Shown here: piece by piece, positions 15,921 to 24,290 of the stretch | Layout of the letters: each line of letters begins with the position of its first letter | Position numbering within the stretch: the stretch's first letter is position 1 | DNA from: Streptomyces anulatus | GTDB taxonomy: Bacteria > Actinomycetota > Actinomycetes > Streptomycetales > Streptomycetaceae | Assembly (NCBI RefSeq): GCF_014650675.1 | Contig: NZ_BMVK01000003.1 | Span: 62,001 to 126,000, forward strand | Direction of reading: 5' to 3' | Length of the DNA: 64,000 nt | Program-made: the position numbers and the translations under genes | Notes under the pieces: generated by a model | Databases searched by the model: none | Told to the model about the DNA's origin: nothing | Seen by the model: the letters and a program-made list of their open reading frames with translations, nothing else

Positions 15921-17036
15921 ATGGAATTCCGTATCGAACGCAGTGCCCTGACCGACGCCGTGTCCTGGGCGGCCCGTGTCCTGCCCGTGCGGTCGCCCGT
16001 CCCCGTGCTGGGCGGGCTGCTGCTGGAGACGGGGGGCGAGGGCGGGCCGCTGCGGATCTCCGGGCTCGACTACGAGGCGTCCGCGCGCATCGACGTGGAC
16101 GCCGAGGTCGCGCGGCCCGGGAAGGTGCTCGTCATGGGACGGCGGCTGCTGGACATCTGCAAGGTGCTGCCCGAGGGGCCCGTGGAGTGCGCCGTTGAGG
16201 GCTCGCGGTTCACGGTGTCGGGCGACGGGGCCCGGTTCGGCCTCTCCGTGCTGCCGCTGGACGACTACCCGGCGCTGCCCCCGCTCCCGCAGGTCCGGGG
16301 CGCGGTGGACGCGGAGCTGTTCGCGGCGGCCGTGGCCGATGTGGCGGTGGCCGCGGGCCGCGACGACACGCTGCCCGCGCTCACCGGGATCCGGCTGGGG
16401 CTCGACGGCGACACGATGACGCTCGCCGCGACCGACCGGTACCGCTTCGCCGTACGGACCCTCCCGTGGAAGGCGACCGCCCCCGGCGAGGCCGCCGATG
16501 TCATCGTCTCCGCCCGCCGCCTCACCGAGATCGCCCGCTCACTGGGCCGCTCCGGGCTCGTGAGCCTCGCCCTGGACGCCGGTTCGGCGGGGTTCGAGCA
16601 TGCCGGGACGCGGACCACGGTCCGGCTGCTGGACGGCCGGCTGCCGCGCCACGAGAAGCTGTTCTCGATGGCGGACCCGGCGGTCGCGGTGGTCGACCGG
16701 GTCCGGCTGACGGAGGCCGTCAAGCGGGTCTCCGTCGTCGCCGACGGGGACAGCCCGGTGCAGATGGCCTTCTCCCGCGCCGACGCCTCCGTGACGCTCC
16801 GCGCGGGTTACGAGGACGACGTGGCGTCCCAACGACTGCCGGCCGACCTGGAGGGGGCCGAGGAGCTGACGGTGGCCTTCAACCCCGGCTATCTGGCGGA
16901 CGCCCTGGCCTCCTTCACGGAACCGTCGCTGCGGCTCCTGCTGCTGGGGGCCGGACAGCGCGCGATGATCACGGACGTGGCGGGCACGGACGTCCACCGG
17001 CACCTGCTGATGTCGGTGAAGCCGCAGTTGGTGTGA
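15921..17036 (+). CDS. DNA polymerase III beta sliding clamp, second copy
   Basis: 371-residue DnaN-like protein with the three clamp domains in order: starts EFRIERSALTDAVSWAARVLP, with the characteristic VPVLGGLLLE, RRLLDICKVLPEGPVE, LPALTGIRL, ATDRYRFAVR and FNPGYLADAL blocks. The canonical clamp is encoded beside dnaA at the origin; here there is no replication context and the C-terminus ends LLMSVKPQLV instead of the usual LMPVRL-type end that contacts polymerase. It is probably a paralogue; Streptomyces often carry one. It lies next to a natural-product cluster, and DnaN duplicates are known self-resistance genes in griselimycin producers, so a protective role is conceivable but unproven. 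Confidence 0.87.
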   Translation: MEFRIERSALTDAVSWAARVLPVRSPVPVLGGLLLETGGEGGPLRISGLDYEASARIDVDAEVARPGKVLVMGRRLLDICKVLPEGPVECAVEGSRFTVSGDGARFGLSVLPLDDYPALPPLPQVRGAVDAELFAAAVADVAVAAGRDDTLPALTGIRLGLDGDTMTLAATDRYRFAVRTLPWKATAPGEAADVIVSARRLTEIARSLGRSGLVSLALDAGSAGFEHAGTRTTVRLLDGRLPRHEKLFSMADPAVAVVDRVRLTEAVKRVSVVADGDSPVQMAFSRADASVTLRAGYEDDVASQRLPADLEGAEELTVAFNPGYLADALASFTEPSLRLLLLGAGQRAMITDVAGTDVHRHLLMSVKPQLV

Positions 17037-17050
17037 CCGGGGCCGGGACG

Positions 17051-17098
17051 CCGGAACGGGGGTGCGCCCGGCGCGAGCCGGCCACACCCCCGTTCCGG
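17051..17098. terminator. Terminator hairpin between convergent genes
   Basis: 14-bp perfect stem (17051-17064 with 17085-17098) between the clamp gene and the convergent chitinase gene, serving either direction. Confidence 0.75.
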
Positions 17099-17154
17099 GT
17101 GGGGTCCTCGGGTTCCTCAGGGGCCCTCGCGGGCCGGTGAGGCGCGGTACGGAA

Positions 17155-18039
17155 TCAGCAGCTCAGGTTCGGACCGGTCGTGGTGCCGAGGATCTGGGTG
17201 AACTGCGTGAACTTGTTGATGCGGCTCTGGACCTGCGCCGGGTTGCCGCCGTTGCACTCCAGTGCGCCGTTGATCGAGCGGATCGTCTCGCCGAAGCCGG
17301 CGTTGTTGACGATGGCGTTGTGCGGCGTCATCGTGCCGGGGCCGTTCTGGGTGTTCCAGTACCAGAGGCCGGTCTTCCACGCCACGGCGGCGTCCTGCTC
17401 CACCAGGTACGGGTTGGCGAGCAGGTTGATGCCCAGGGCGTCACCGGCGGCCTTGTAGTTGAAGTTCCAGCTCAGCTGGATCGGGCCGCGGCCGTAGTAG
17501 GCGGCCTGGCCGGCCGGGCAGCCGTAGGACTGCGTGGTGTCGCAGTAGTGCGGGTAGTTCGCCTCGTTGACTTCCTTGATGTAGAACAGCCCGCCGGTCT
17601 CGTGGCTGACGTTGGCGAGGAAGGCCGCGGCCTCGCGCTTCTTCACCTCGTCGCTGCCGGTGTTGGCGAAGGCGGGGTACGCGCTCAGGGCGTCGGTCAG
17701 GCCCTTGTACGTGTAGAAGGCGTTCCGGTTCGGGAACATCTGGTTGAACTGGGCCTCGCTGACGACGAAGCCGTTGTTCTCGCCCGGGTTCTCGCCGCCG
17801 GTGCCGCAGGCCCCCTTGTCGGCCCACACGTCCGACGTGCCCGGACGCTCGTTCTGGGTCCACCACTTCGCGGTGTAGTTACGGCCGTTGTACGAGACCG
17901 CGCCGCCGTTCGTGTAGACGGAGGAGGAGCTCCAGGCCGTGGCGCAGGTGGCTGCCTGCGCGGTGGCGGCGGGAAGAACGACGAGCGCCGCGACGATCGC
18001 GCCGAGCGCGACCAGCAGACTCATGACACGTCGGATCAC
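17155..18039 (-). CDS. Secreted GH19 chitinase with N-terminal chitin-binding module
   Basis: 294 residues. Signal peptide (RRVMSLLVALGAIVAALVVL region, cleaved near AQA-A), then a small CBM5/12-type module (NGRNYTAKWWTQNERPG), a short Gly-rich linker and the GH19 catalytic domain (about 90-294) with SHETGG, carrying the catalytic Glu, and YYGRGPIQLSWNFNY. It hydrolyses chitin with inversion, extracellularly. GTG at 18039 has AAGGAG about 9 bases upstream. A DasR-like element 74-101 bases upstream indicates control by chitin/N-acetylglucosamine supply. A related chitinase lies directly upstream in the same orientation. Confidence 0.93.
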   Translation of the reverse strand: MIRRVMSLLVALGAIVAALVVLPAATAQAATCATAWSSSSVYTNGGAVSYNGRNYTAKWWTQNERPGTSDVWADKGACGTGGENPGENNGFVVSEAQFNQMFPNRNAFYTYKGLTDALSAYPAFANTGSDEVKKREAAAFLANVSHETGGLFYIKEVNEANYPHYCDTTQSYGCPAGQAAYYGRGPIQLSWNFNYKAAGDALGINLLANPYLVEQDAAVAWKTGLWYWNTQNGPGTMTPHNAIVNNAGFGETIRSINGALECNGGNPAQVQSRINKFTQFTQILGTTTGPNLSC

Positions 18040-18112
18040 GTGATCACACTCCTTAGACGCGGCGCGACGTCCGGCCTGCGCCGCCGTGGGGGTGCCGACA
18101 CTCAAGCGAGGA

Positions 18113-18140
18113 TGGTCTGGACCTGTCAAGGTCTAGACCA
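18113..18140 (-). promoter_or_regulatory. Chitinase promoter element (DasR dre-like double repeat)
   Basis: TGGTCTGGACCT and AGGTCTAGACCA separated by GTCA. The second half matches the DasR-responsive consensus TGGTCTAGACCA closely, and the pair is the known 12-bp direct-repeat arrangement of Streptomyces chitinase promoters. The same 28 bases recur at 19322-19349. Confidence 0.85.
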
Positions 18141-18343
18141 TCCTCGGAGAAGGTGCCGGTTCCACCGGCTCCACGTCCCTGCCGCCCGGACCATCGCGTC
18201 AAGAGGGCCCTCAACAGCCGCTATTCCGGAGGGAGTCCATCCGGATCATCCCCGAACAGGGGCGGCCGCGAAGGTAAAATCTTCCGGCCCGCCCAGCATG
18301 CGGACGGTTCCGGACGGCCTGCGGACACCCGGGGCCGGCAGGC

Positions 18344-19246
18344 TCAGCAGGTGAGTCCGGATCCCGGGGCCACCCCGACGATGCCGGTGATGCGCTCGTA
18401 CCGCTCCACCCGCGCGGCCACCGAACCCGGGTTGCCGCCCTCGCACTCCAGGGCGCCGTTGAGCGAACGGATCGTCTCGCCGAAGCCCGCGCCGCCCACC
18501 ATCGCGTCGTGGGACGTCATGGTGCCGGGGCCGTTCTGGGTGTTCCAGTACCAGAGGGCGGTGGCCCAGGCGACGGACGGATCCCGCTCGACCAGCCAGG
18601 GGTCGTTCAGCAGGTCGAGCCCGAGAGCGTCACCGGCGGCCTTGTAGTTGAAGTTCCAGCTGAACATGATCGGGCCGCGCCCGTAGTACGCCTCACGCCC
18701 GGCCGGGCAGCCGAAGGGCTGGGTGTCGTCGCACTTGCGCCAGTAGTTGGCCTCGTTGATCTCCTTGACGTACTTCAGCCCCACCGACTCGAAGTCCGCG
18801 TGCGTCAGGAACGCCGCCGCCTCCCGGGCCCGCGTCTGCGGCGTACCGACGTTGGCGAAGCGCGGGTAGGCGTGCAGCGCGTCGATCAGGCCCTGGTACG
18901 TGTAGAAGGGGTCGCGGTCCGGGAAGATCTCGTCGAACCGCTGCTCACTGATGACGAAGTCGGACACCCCTCCCGTACAGGCGCCCCGGTCCGACCAGGC
19001 GGATCCGGCGCCCGGGTTCTCGCCCCGCGTCCACCACTTGGCGCTCCAGTTGCGCCCGTGGTGGGAGACGGTGTCCCCGGCGCGGTAGTCGGCCGACGCG
19101 CTGTGGAGCGGCGCGCAGGGCCCGTCGGTGGGGGCGGCGGCCGACGCGGCGGGGGCCGCCGTCACGAGAGCGGCGGCGAGGGTGGCCAGGGCCGCCGGAA
19201 CGGTCAGGAACCTCTTGGCACGAGCGATGCGATCGATGCGATTCAG
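18344..19246 (-). CDS. Secreted GH19 chitinase, second copy, apparent CTG start
   Basis: 300 residues if translation starts at CTG 19246; AGGAG ends 9 bases before this CTG, and an in-frame TGA lies 6 bases before it. The next standard start, GTG 19165, would remove most of the signal peptide (positively charged RIDRIARAKR, hydrophobic FLTVPAALATLAAALVTAA, cut near ASA-A). A chitin-binding module (GRNWSAKWWTRGENPG) and GH19 domain follow. The catalytic block reads FESVG where the neighbour has HETGG, with the Glu kept, and YYGRGPIMFSWNFNY is conserved. It is a diverged tandem duplicate of the 17155-18039 gene with its own DasR-like element. Confidence 0.88.
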   Translation of the reverse strand: MNRIDRIARAKRFLTVPAALATLAAALVTAAPAASAAAPTDGPCAPLHSASADYRAGDTVSHHGRNWSAKWWTRGENPGAGSAWSDRGACTGGVSDFVISEQRFDEIFPDRDPFYTYQGLIDALHAYPRFANVGTPQTRAREAAAFLTHADFESVGLKYVKEINEANYWRKCDDTQPFGCPAGREAYYGRGPIMFSWNFNYKAAGDALGLDLLNDPWLVERDPSVAWATALWYWNTQNGPGTMTSHDAMVGGAGFGETIRSLNGALECEGGNPGSVAARVERYERITGIVGVAPGSGLTC

Positions 19247-19321
19247 GGCTGCTCACTCCTTCGGCGCGGCACACCGAGCACCCCGGCACGCCGACATGAC
19301 GGGCCACCACCCAAGCCCGCC

Positions 19322-19349
19322 TGGTCTGGACCTGTCAAGGTCTAGACCA
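19322..19349 (-). promoter_or_regulatory. Chitinase promoter element (DasR dre-like), second copy
   Basis: Base-for-base the same 28 bases as at 18113-18140 (TGGTCTGGACCT, GTCA, AGGTCTAGACCA), 76-103 bases upstream of the second chitinase start. Confidence 0.85.
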
Positions 19350-19439
19350 GCCACGCCAACCCGCCCACTCCGGCCGGCACCCCCGCCCGGGTTCGCCGGG
19401 GGCTTGATACCCACCCCGGGTATATGGCCGGTCAAGCCA

Positions 19440-19475
19440 TTGCGGCAGGTGACGCCCCCTCCATAGCGTCATCGG
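19440..19475 (+). promoter_or_regulatory. Probable promoter giving a leaderless transporter mRNA
   Basis: TTGCGG (19440-19445), 18 bases, then TAGCGT (19464-19469); a transcription start 6-7 bases on would coincide with the GTG at 19476, which has no ribosome site. This suggests a leaderless transcript. Confidence 0.4.
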
Positions 19476-20918
19476 GTGATAACCGCACAGCAGCCCCGCC
19501 GACAGGCCGCACTCATCGTTCTCTGCTTCGTCCAGTTCATGCTGGTGCTGGACGACACCGTCGTGAACGTCGCCCTCCCCAGCATCAAAAGCGACCTCGG
19601 CTTCAGCGCCACGGACCTGACCTGGGTCGCCAACGCGTACTTTCTCGCCTTCGGCGGGCTGCTGCTGCTCTTCGGCCGCCTCGGCGACCTGATCGGCCGC
19701 CGCCGGGTCTTCCTCTGGGGCGTCACCCTCTTCGGCGCCGCGAGCCTGCTCTGCGGACTCGCCCAGGAACCCTGGCAGCTCGTGGCCGGCCGGTTCGCCC
19801 AGGGGGCGGGCGCGGCCATGGCCGGCCCGGCGGCCCTGGCGCTGATCACCCTGCTCTTCCCCGGCCGCGAGGAGCGCGCCAAGGCGCTCGGCATCTGGGG
19901 CGCCATCGCCGGCCTGGGCGGTACGACCGGGGTGGTGATATCCGGGGCGCTCACCGGGCTGGCGTCCTGGCGCTGGATCTTCCTGATCAATCTGCCGGTC
20001 GCCGTCCTGGCCCTGGTGCTCCTTCCGCGCCTCGTCGGCGAGAGCCGCACCGACCGCCCCACCCGGCTGGACGTCCCGGGCGCGCTGCTGGGCACCGGCG
20101 CCGTCGTCTCCCTCGTCTACGCCCTGCTCCAGACCGAGAAGGCGGGCTGGAGCGACCTGCCGGTCCTGACACCGCTGCTGCTCGGCATCGCCCTGGGGGC
20201 CCTCTTCCTCATCGTCGAGGCACGCACGGCGGATCCGCTCATCCCGCTGTCCTTCCTCTCCGTCAGGATCCGCGTGGTCTCCAACGCCGCGGGCCTGCTC
20301 TTCACCGCCGCCTTCTTCTCCCTCTCCTTCCTGCTGATGCTGCATCTGCAGACGGTGCTGGGATACGGCCCGCTCAAGGCCGGCTTCGGCTACCTGCCCT
20401 ACGGCGCGGGCATCCTCACCGGCGTCTGGTGCTCCTCGCGGGTGGTGGTCAGGCTCGGCCTGCGGTGGGCCCTGGTGCTGGCGTTCCTGATCAGCGCGGG
20501 CGGACTCCTGCTGCTCTCCGGGGTCTCGCCGAACGACAGCTACGCGATCGGCGTGCTGCCCGGCATGCTGGTGGTGAGCTTCGGCTCCGGCCTCGGCTTC
20601 CCCGCCCTCGCCATCGCCGGGGTCTGGGGCACCGACGAGGAGAACGCCGGCCTCGGCTCGGCGATCCTCAGCTCGGTGCAGCAGATCGGCGGCGCCGTGG
20701 GACTGGCCGTCCTGGTCTCCGTGGCCACCCGGCGCAGTGAGGAACTGACCGGTTCCGTCGGCCCGTCGCGCGCGGCGACCGAGGGGTTCTCCCTGACGCT
20801 CACCCTCACCGCCGGGCTCCTCGTTCTCGGCGCCGCGCTCATCGCCGTACTGCTCGCCAAGGACAGCGCGGCACAGCCGGAATCCGCCGCGCGGGAGCCT
20901 TCGCTGAAAGCGCTGTAG
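19476..20918 (+). CDS. MFS drug exporter, DHA2 (EmrB/QacA-like) family
   Basis: 480-residue membrane protein with about 14 hydrophobic segments. Family motifs: LDDTVVNVALPSIKSDLGFS in helix 1 (the D-x-T-V-V-N-V-A-L-P signature), GRLGDLIGRRRVFLWG in the 2-3 loop (motif A) and GAIAGLGGTTGVVISG (motif C, typical of antiporters). It should export a drug or metabolite in exchange for protons. It is transcribed divergently from the chitinases and convergently with purA. No local regulator gene of the TetR/MarR type is adjacent. Substrate unknown; it is not obviously part of the upstream biosynthetic cluster. Confidence 0.88.
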   Translation: MITAQQPRRQAALIVLCFVQFMLVLDDTVVNVALPSIKSDLGFSATDLTWVANAYFLAFGGLLLLFGRLGDLIGRRRVFLWGVTLFGAASLLCGLAQEPWQLVAGRFAQGAGAAMAGPAALALITLLFPGREERAKALGIWGAIAGLGGTTGVVISGALTGLASWRWIFLINLPVAVLALVLLPRLVGESRTDRPTRLDVPGALLGTGAVVSLVYALLQTEKAGWSDLPVLTPLLLGIALGALFLIVEARTADPLIPLSFLSVRIRVVSNAAGLLFTAAFFSLSFLLMLHLQTVLGYGPLKAGFGYLPYGAGILTGVWCSSRVVVRLGLRWALVLAFLISAGGLLLLSGVSPNDSYAIGVLPGMLVVSFGSGLGFPALAIAGVWGTDEENAGLGSAILSSVQQIGGAVGLAVLVSVATRRSEELTGSVGPSRAATEGFSLTLTLTAGLLVLGAALIAVLLAKDSAAQPESAAREPSLKAL

Positions 20919-20951
20919 CGGTGGGCCGTGAACGGGGAGCGTACAACGCGC

Positions 20952-20992
20952 GCGGCGGCGGACGACGGGTCGTGCCCGTCGTCCGCCGCCGC
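20952..20992. terminator. Terminator between MFS gene and purA
   Basis: 18-bp perfect stem (20952-20969 with 20975-20992) and a 5-base loop, between convergent genes. Confidence 0.85.
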
Positions 20993-21013
20993 GCCGGTCG
21001 TGCTCGGTGCTCC

Positions 21014-22297
21014 CTAGAGGAACGAGTTGATCTCGATGGTCTCGGTCCGGCCGGGGCCGACACCGATCGCGGAGATCGGTGCGCCCGACATCTCCTCCAG
21101 GGCCTTCACGTACGCCTGCGCGTTCTTCGGCAGGTCGGCGAAGGTCTTGGCCTTCGTGATGTCCTCGGACCAGCCCGGCAGGTTCTCGTAGATCGGCTTC
21201 GCGTGGTGGAAGTCGGTCTGGTTGTACGGGAGTTCCTCGACGCGCTTGCCGTCGATCTCGTACGCCACGCAGACCGGGATCTGCTCCCAGCCGGTGAGGA
21301 CGTCCAGCTTGGTGAGGAAGAAGTCGGTCAGGCCGTTGACCCGGGTCGCGTACCGCGCGATCGGGGCGTCGAACCAACCACAACGACGGTCACGGCCGGT
21401 GGTGACACCGCGCTCGCCGCCGATGCGCCGCAGCGCCTCGCCGTCCTCGTCGTGCAGCTCCGTCGGGAACGGACCGGCCCCGACCCGCGTCGTATAGGCC
21501 TTGAGGATGCCGATGACCCGGCTGATCTTCGTCGGGCCCACGCCGGCGCCGGTGCAGGCGCCGCCCGCGGTCGGGTTCGACGAGGTGACGAAGGGGTACG
21601 TGCCGTGGTCGACGTCGAGCAGAGTGCCCTGGCCGCCCTCGAAGAGGACGACCTTGCCCTCGTCGATGGCATCGTTCAGGATCAGGGTCGTGTCGGCGAC
21701 GAACGGCTTGATCTGCTCCGCGTACTGGAGCATGTCCTCGACGACCTTGCCGGCCTCGATGGCCCGGCGGTTGAAGACCTTGGCCAGGAGCTGGTTCTTC
21801 TGCTCCAGGGCCGCCTCCACCTTCTGCACCAGGATCGACTCGTCGTAGAGGTCCTGGACGCGGATCCCCACCCGGTTGATCTTGTCGGCGTACGTCGGAC
21901 CGATACCCCGGCCCGTCGTACCGATCTTGCGCTTCCCCAGGAAGCGCTCGGTCACCTTGTCGAGCGTGACGTTGTACGGAGTGATCAAATGAGCGTTGCC
22001 GCTGATCAGAAGCTTGGACGTGTCGACGCCTCGCTCGTTCAGACCGCTCAGCTCGGAGAGCAGGACCGCCGGGTCGACCACGACACCGTTCCCGATGACC
22101 GGGGTACACCCCGGCGACAGGATTCCGGAGGGGAGGAGATGCAGTGCGTACTTCTGGTCGCCTACGACGACCGTGTGACCGGCGTTGTTGCCGCCTTGGT
22201 AACGCACCACATAGTCCACGGATCCACCGAGGAGGTCGGTGGCCTTCCCCTTGCCCTCGTCACCCCACTGAGCACCGAGCAGCACAAGTGCGGGCAC
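21014..22297 (-). CDS. purA: Adenylosuccinate synthetase
   Basis: 427 residues, the normal length for PurA, which joins IMP and aspartate using GTP in AMP synthesis. The N-terminus has the P-loop-like [11 protein letters not shown] with the catalytic Asp, then [10 protein letters not shown]; further blocks GIGPTYADK and [11 protein letters not shown] are diagnostic. ATG start at 22297. A single-gene unit with a strong terminator just downstream; part of the Streptomyces chromosome core. Confidence 0.98.
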   Translation of the reverse strand: MPALVLLGAQWGDEGKGKATDLLGGSVDYVVRYQGGNNAGHTVVVGDQKYALHLLPSGILSPGCTPVIGNGVVVDPAVLLSELSGLNERGVDTSKLLISGNAHLITPYNVTLDKVTERFLGKRKIGTTGRGIGPTYADKINRVGIRVQDLYDESILVQKVEAALEQKNQLLAKVFNRRAIEAGKVVEDMLQYAEQIKPFVADTTLILNDAIDEGKVVLFEGGQGTLLDVDHGTYPFVTSSNPTAGGACTGAGVGPTKISRVIGILKAYTTRVGAGPFPTELHDEDGEALRRIGGERGVTTGRDRRCGWFDAPIARYATRVNGLTDFFLTKLDVLTGWEQIPVCVAYEIDGKRVEELPYNQTDFHHAKPIYENLPGWSEDITKAKTFADLPKNAQAYVKALEEMSGAPISAIGVGPGRTETIEINSFL

Positions 22298-22421
22298 AGG
22301 CGTACACCCCTTCCGGGCGGGGCATGTCCAAGGTCAGGGGGCGTACGTAAAGGTCGTACCTGCCGTACGACGATGTACGGCAAAGCCTGAGCCGTCGAAC
22401 CGGGTGCCCCGGAATAGACGA

Positions 22422-22449
22422 AGCCCCTGGCGCAATAGCGCAAGGGGCT
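22422..22449. terminator. Hairpin in the purA / lipid-kinase-like intergenic gap
   Basis: AGCCCCTGGCGC, loop AATA, GCGCAAGGGGCT: 12-bp stem with one mismatch, between the divergent purA and the plus-strand gene at 22484. It lies in a leader, so attenuation or a structured 5' end is possible; its role is unclear. Confidence 0.4.
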
Positions 22450-22483
22450 CTTGCACCAAGATGCTACCCGAGGAAGGACCGAG

Positions 22484-23365
22484 GTGTCGGCTGCAGAGCC
22501 CCCCGGCGACGGCGACGACCAGCTTCTGGTGGTCATCGACCCGGTCGCCCGCCGGACCGACGGCGAGTCCGTCCGTATCGCCAAGGACGTGCTGAGCGCC
22601 GGCTCACACGCCAAGATCTGCCTTCCGGACACCCCCGAGGAGTTCGCGCGGGCCCTGTCCCGGCGGGGTTCGCGCAGGCCCGTGGTGGTCGGCGACGATC
22701 ACGCACTGCTGCGCGCGGTGGCCCAGCTCCACCGCGAACGGGAGCTGGCCGCCGGCGTCCTCTCCCTGATCCCCGTCGGCGCGGCGCACGCCCTGGAGGT
22801 GGCCCACGCCCTCGGCGTCCCCCGGGGCGCGGTGGCGGCCGCACGGACCGCGCTGGACGGTGCGGTGCGGCGCCTGGACCTCCTGGTCGACGACAGCGAC
22901 GGCGTCGTCCTCGGCCGCCTGCGCATCCCCGCCCCGGCCCCGCCGCCCGGCCCCGGGGGCCCGCACTCGGGCGTCACGGCCGTCTGGGACACCTGCCGCT
23001 CACTGATGACGTCCCTGGTCCGCCCGGCCCCGGTCGCCGCCTCCACCCATCCGGGCACGCACCGGCTCCGCATCGAGGCGGACGGGGTGCTGCTGAGCGA
23101 CCTGGACACACCGGTACGGGGCATCTCGGTGACGTCCCAGGGCGGCGGGGGCCTGGCCGACGTCGTCGTCCGCACCGCCTCCGGCGAGGACGTCACGGCG
23201 GAGGCCAAGGCCGTCACGGTCTCCGGCGCGGACTTCCGCTACCGGGCGGACATACAGACCGGGGGGCCGGTCCGCACCCGGACCTGGACGGTCCGGGCGG
23301 GTGCCTGGGGGCTGATGCTGCCGAGCCCGGCGAGCGCGGACGGGACAGCGGGCGCACGCTGGTAG
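22484..23365 (+). CDS. Diacylglycerol/sphingosine-kinase-like protein, probably degenerate
   Basis: 293 residues. The N-terminal part (LLVVIDPVARRTDGESV ... RPVVVGDDHALLRAV) has the fold pattern of DAGK-type lipid kinases, but the GGDGT nucleotide-binding motif is replaced by VGDDH, so kinase activity is doubtful. The C-terminal half shows a beta-rich domain. GTG at 22484 has AGGAAGG about 7 bases upstream; the open frame also runs further upstream. It is next to purA in the core; I recall a hypothetical protein of this type downstream of purA in other Streptomyces. Confidence 0.72.
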   Translation: MSAAEPPGDGDDQLLVVIDPVARRTDGESVRIAKDVLSAGSHAKICLPDTPEEFARALSRRGSRRPVVVGDDHALLRAVAQLHRERELAAGVLSLIPVGAAHALEVAHALGVPRGAVAAARTALDGAVRRLDLLVDDSDGVVLGRLRIPAPAPPPGPGGPHSGVTAVWDTCRSLMTSLVRPAPVAASTHPGTHRLRIEADGVLLSDLDTPVRGISVTSQGGGGLADVVVRTASGEDVTAEAKAVTVSGADFRYRADIQTGGPVRTRTWTVRAGAWGLMLPSPASADGTAGARW

Positions 23366-23398
23366 AAGACGGCCCGAGACGTCCCGGAGGTGACCGTC

Positions 23399-23671
23399 AT
23401 GACCAGGATCGCTGTCGGATGGCACATCGACCTCGAATTCGAGGAGGACACCCACCGCACCCGCGCGGCGGCGCTCGTCCGCCTCTCCGACGGAACAGAG
23501 GTACGCGCCCACGGCTACGCCAGCCGCCACCCCTCGGACTCCGACCAGCAGCGGGTCGGCGAGGAGATCGCGGGTGCCAGAGCGCTCAACGAACTGGCGA
23601 TGAAACTGCTGACCAAGGCGCACGACGAGATCGACGAGGCGTCGGGCCGACGGTCGTACCCGCTGACGTAG
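23399..23671 (+). CDS. DUF1876 domain protein
   Basis: 90 residues with the typical short DUF1876 pattern (WHIDLEFEEDTHRTRAAALVRL ordering, then AHGYASRHPSD and ARALNELAMKLL). Function unknown; these small proteins are common in actinomycetes, often stress or dsRBD-like in fold. ATG at 23399 has GGAGG 8 bases upstream, better than the GTG at 23390. Starts 34 bases after the lipid-kinase-like gene, so probably cotranscribed. Confidence 0.85.
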   Translation: MTRIAVGWHIDLEFEEDTHRTRAAALVRLSDGTEVRAHGYASRHPSDSDQQRVGEEIAGARALNELAMKLLTKAHDEIDEASGRRSYPLT

Positions 23672-23673
23672 CA

Positions 23674-23860
23674 CCGGGGCTCCGCCCCGGACCTCGCTCC
23701 TCAATCGCCGGAGGGGCTGAGTGTGTCGGCGTTCGAGGAGCGGGGGTCCGGGGGCGGCGGTCTGTCTTCCTCCGCCCTCATGCCCCTGCCCGTCCGCGTG
23801 AGGCCGTTTTCCAGCCCCTCCGGCGTTTGAGGAGCGGGGGTCCGGGGGCGGCGCCCCCGG
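23674..23860. repeat. Cluster of Streptomyces GC-rich intergenic repeats
   Basis: Three copies or parts of the dispersed Streptomyces repeat: an inverted copy at 23674-23720 (CTCCTCAATCGCCGGAGGGG), a partial direct copy at about 23724-23761, and a direct copy at 23811-23860 (CCCCTCCGGCGTTTGAGGAG). Another is at 34540-34612. It has hairpin potential and lies downstream of genes. Confidence 0.7.
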
Positions 23861-23900
23861 AAGCGGAACCACGTCCGCGCCCCGCCGCGTCCCCCCGGAC

Positions 23901-24242
23901 ATGGAGATCCAGAACTCGCGGCGCGAAGCCGTCGTCGGAACCGCCGGCTGCGTGACCGCCTTCGTCGGCGCGCTCGCGGGCATCGCGCTCTGGGCCCCGT
24001 ACGGCAAGGACGGCCTCGTCGATGGCTTCGAGGGGGCCACCAACTGGGACGTGGTCTGGTTCGGCCTGCCCCTCATGGTCCTCGGCGGGATCGCGACGGC
24101 CCTGGCCGTGTTCTTCCTGGTCCGCGGCGACTGGAAGCGGGCGCTCGGCCTCGTCGCGGCCATCGCCGTGCTCTTCGCGATCGGCGTGGGCGTGGACGCG
24201 CTGGCCGGCCCGCCGAGGCCGGAGTGCTACGACCCCTGCTGA
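23901..24242 (+). CDS. Small integral membrane protein, unknown function
   Basis: 113 residues with three hydrophobic segments (about 12-31, 52-73 and 82-100) and a short C-terminal tail with Cys. I do not recognise a family. ATG start; ribosome site weak. The frame has high third-position GC. It ends 48 bases before the convergent P450 gene, the gap containing a short GCAGCC tandem. Confidence 0.65.
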   Translation: MEIQNSRREAVVGTAGCVTAFVGALAGIALWAPYGKDGLVDGFEGATNWDVVWFGLPLMVLGGIATALAVFFLVRGDWKRALGLVAAIAVLFAIGVGVDALAGPPRPECYDPC

Positions 24243-24290
24243 GCCCGAGGCCGCCGGAGCCGCAGCCGCAGCCGCAGCCGCAGCACCGCG

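Noticed and set aside
24258-24284. Tandem GCAGCC-type hexamer repeat between convergent genes
   Set aside because: A few copies of a short GC-rich repeat; no sign of function beyond local slippage.
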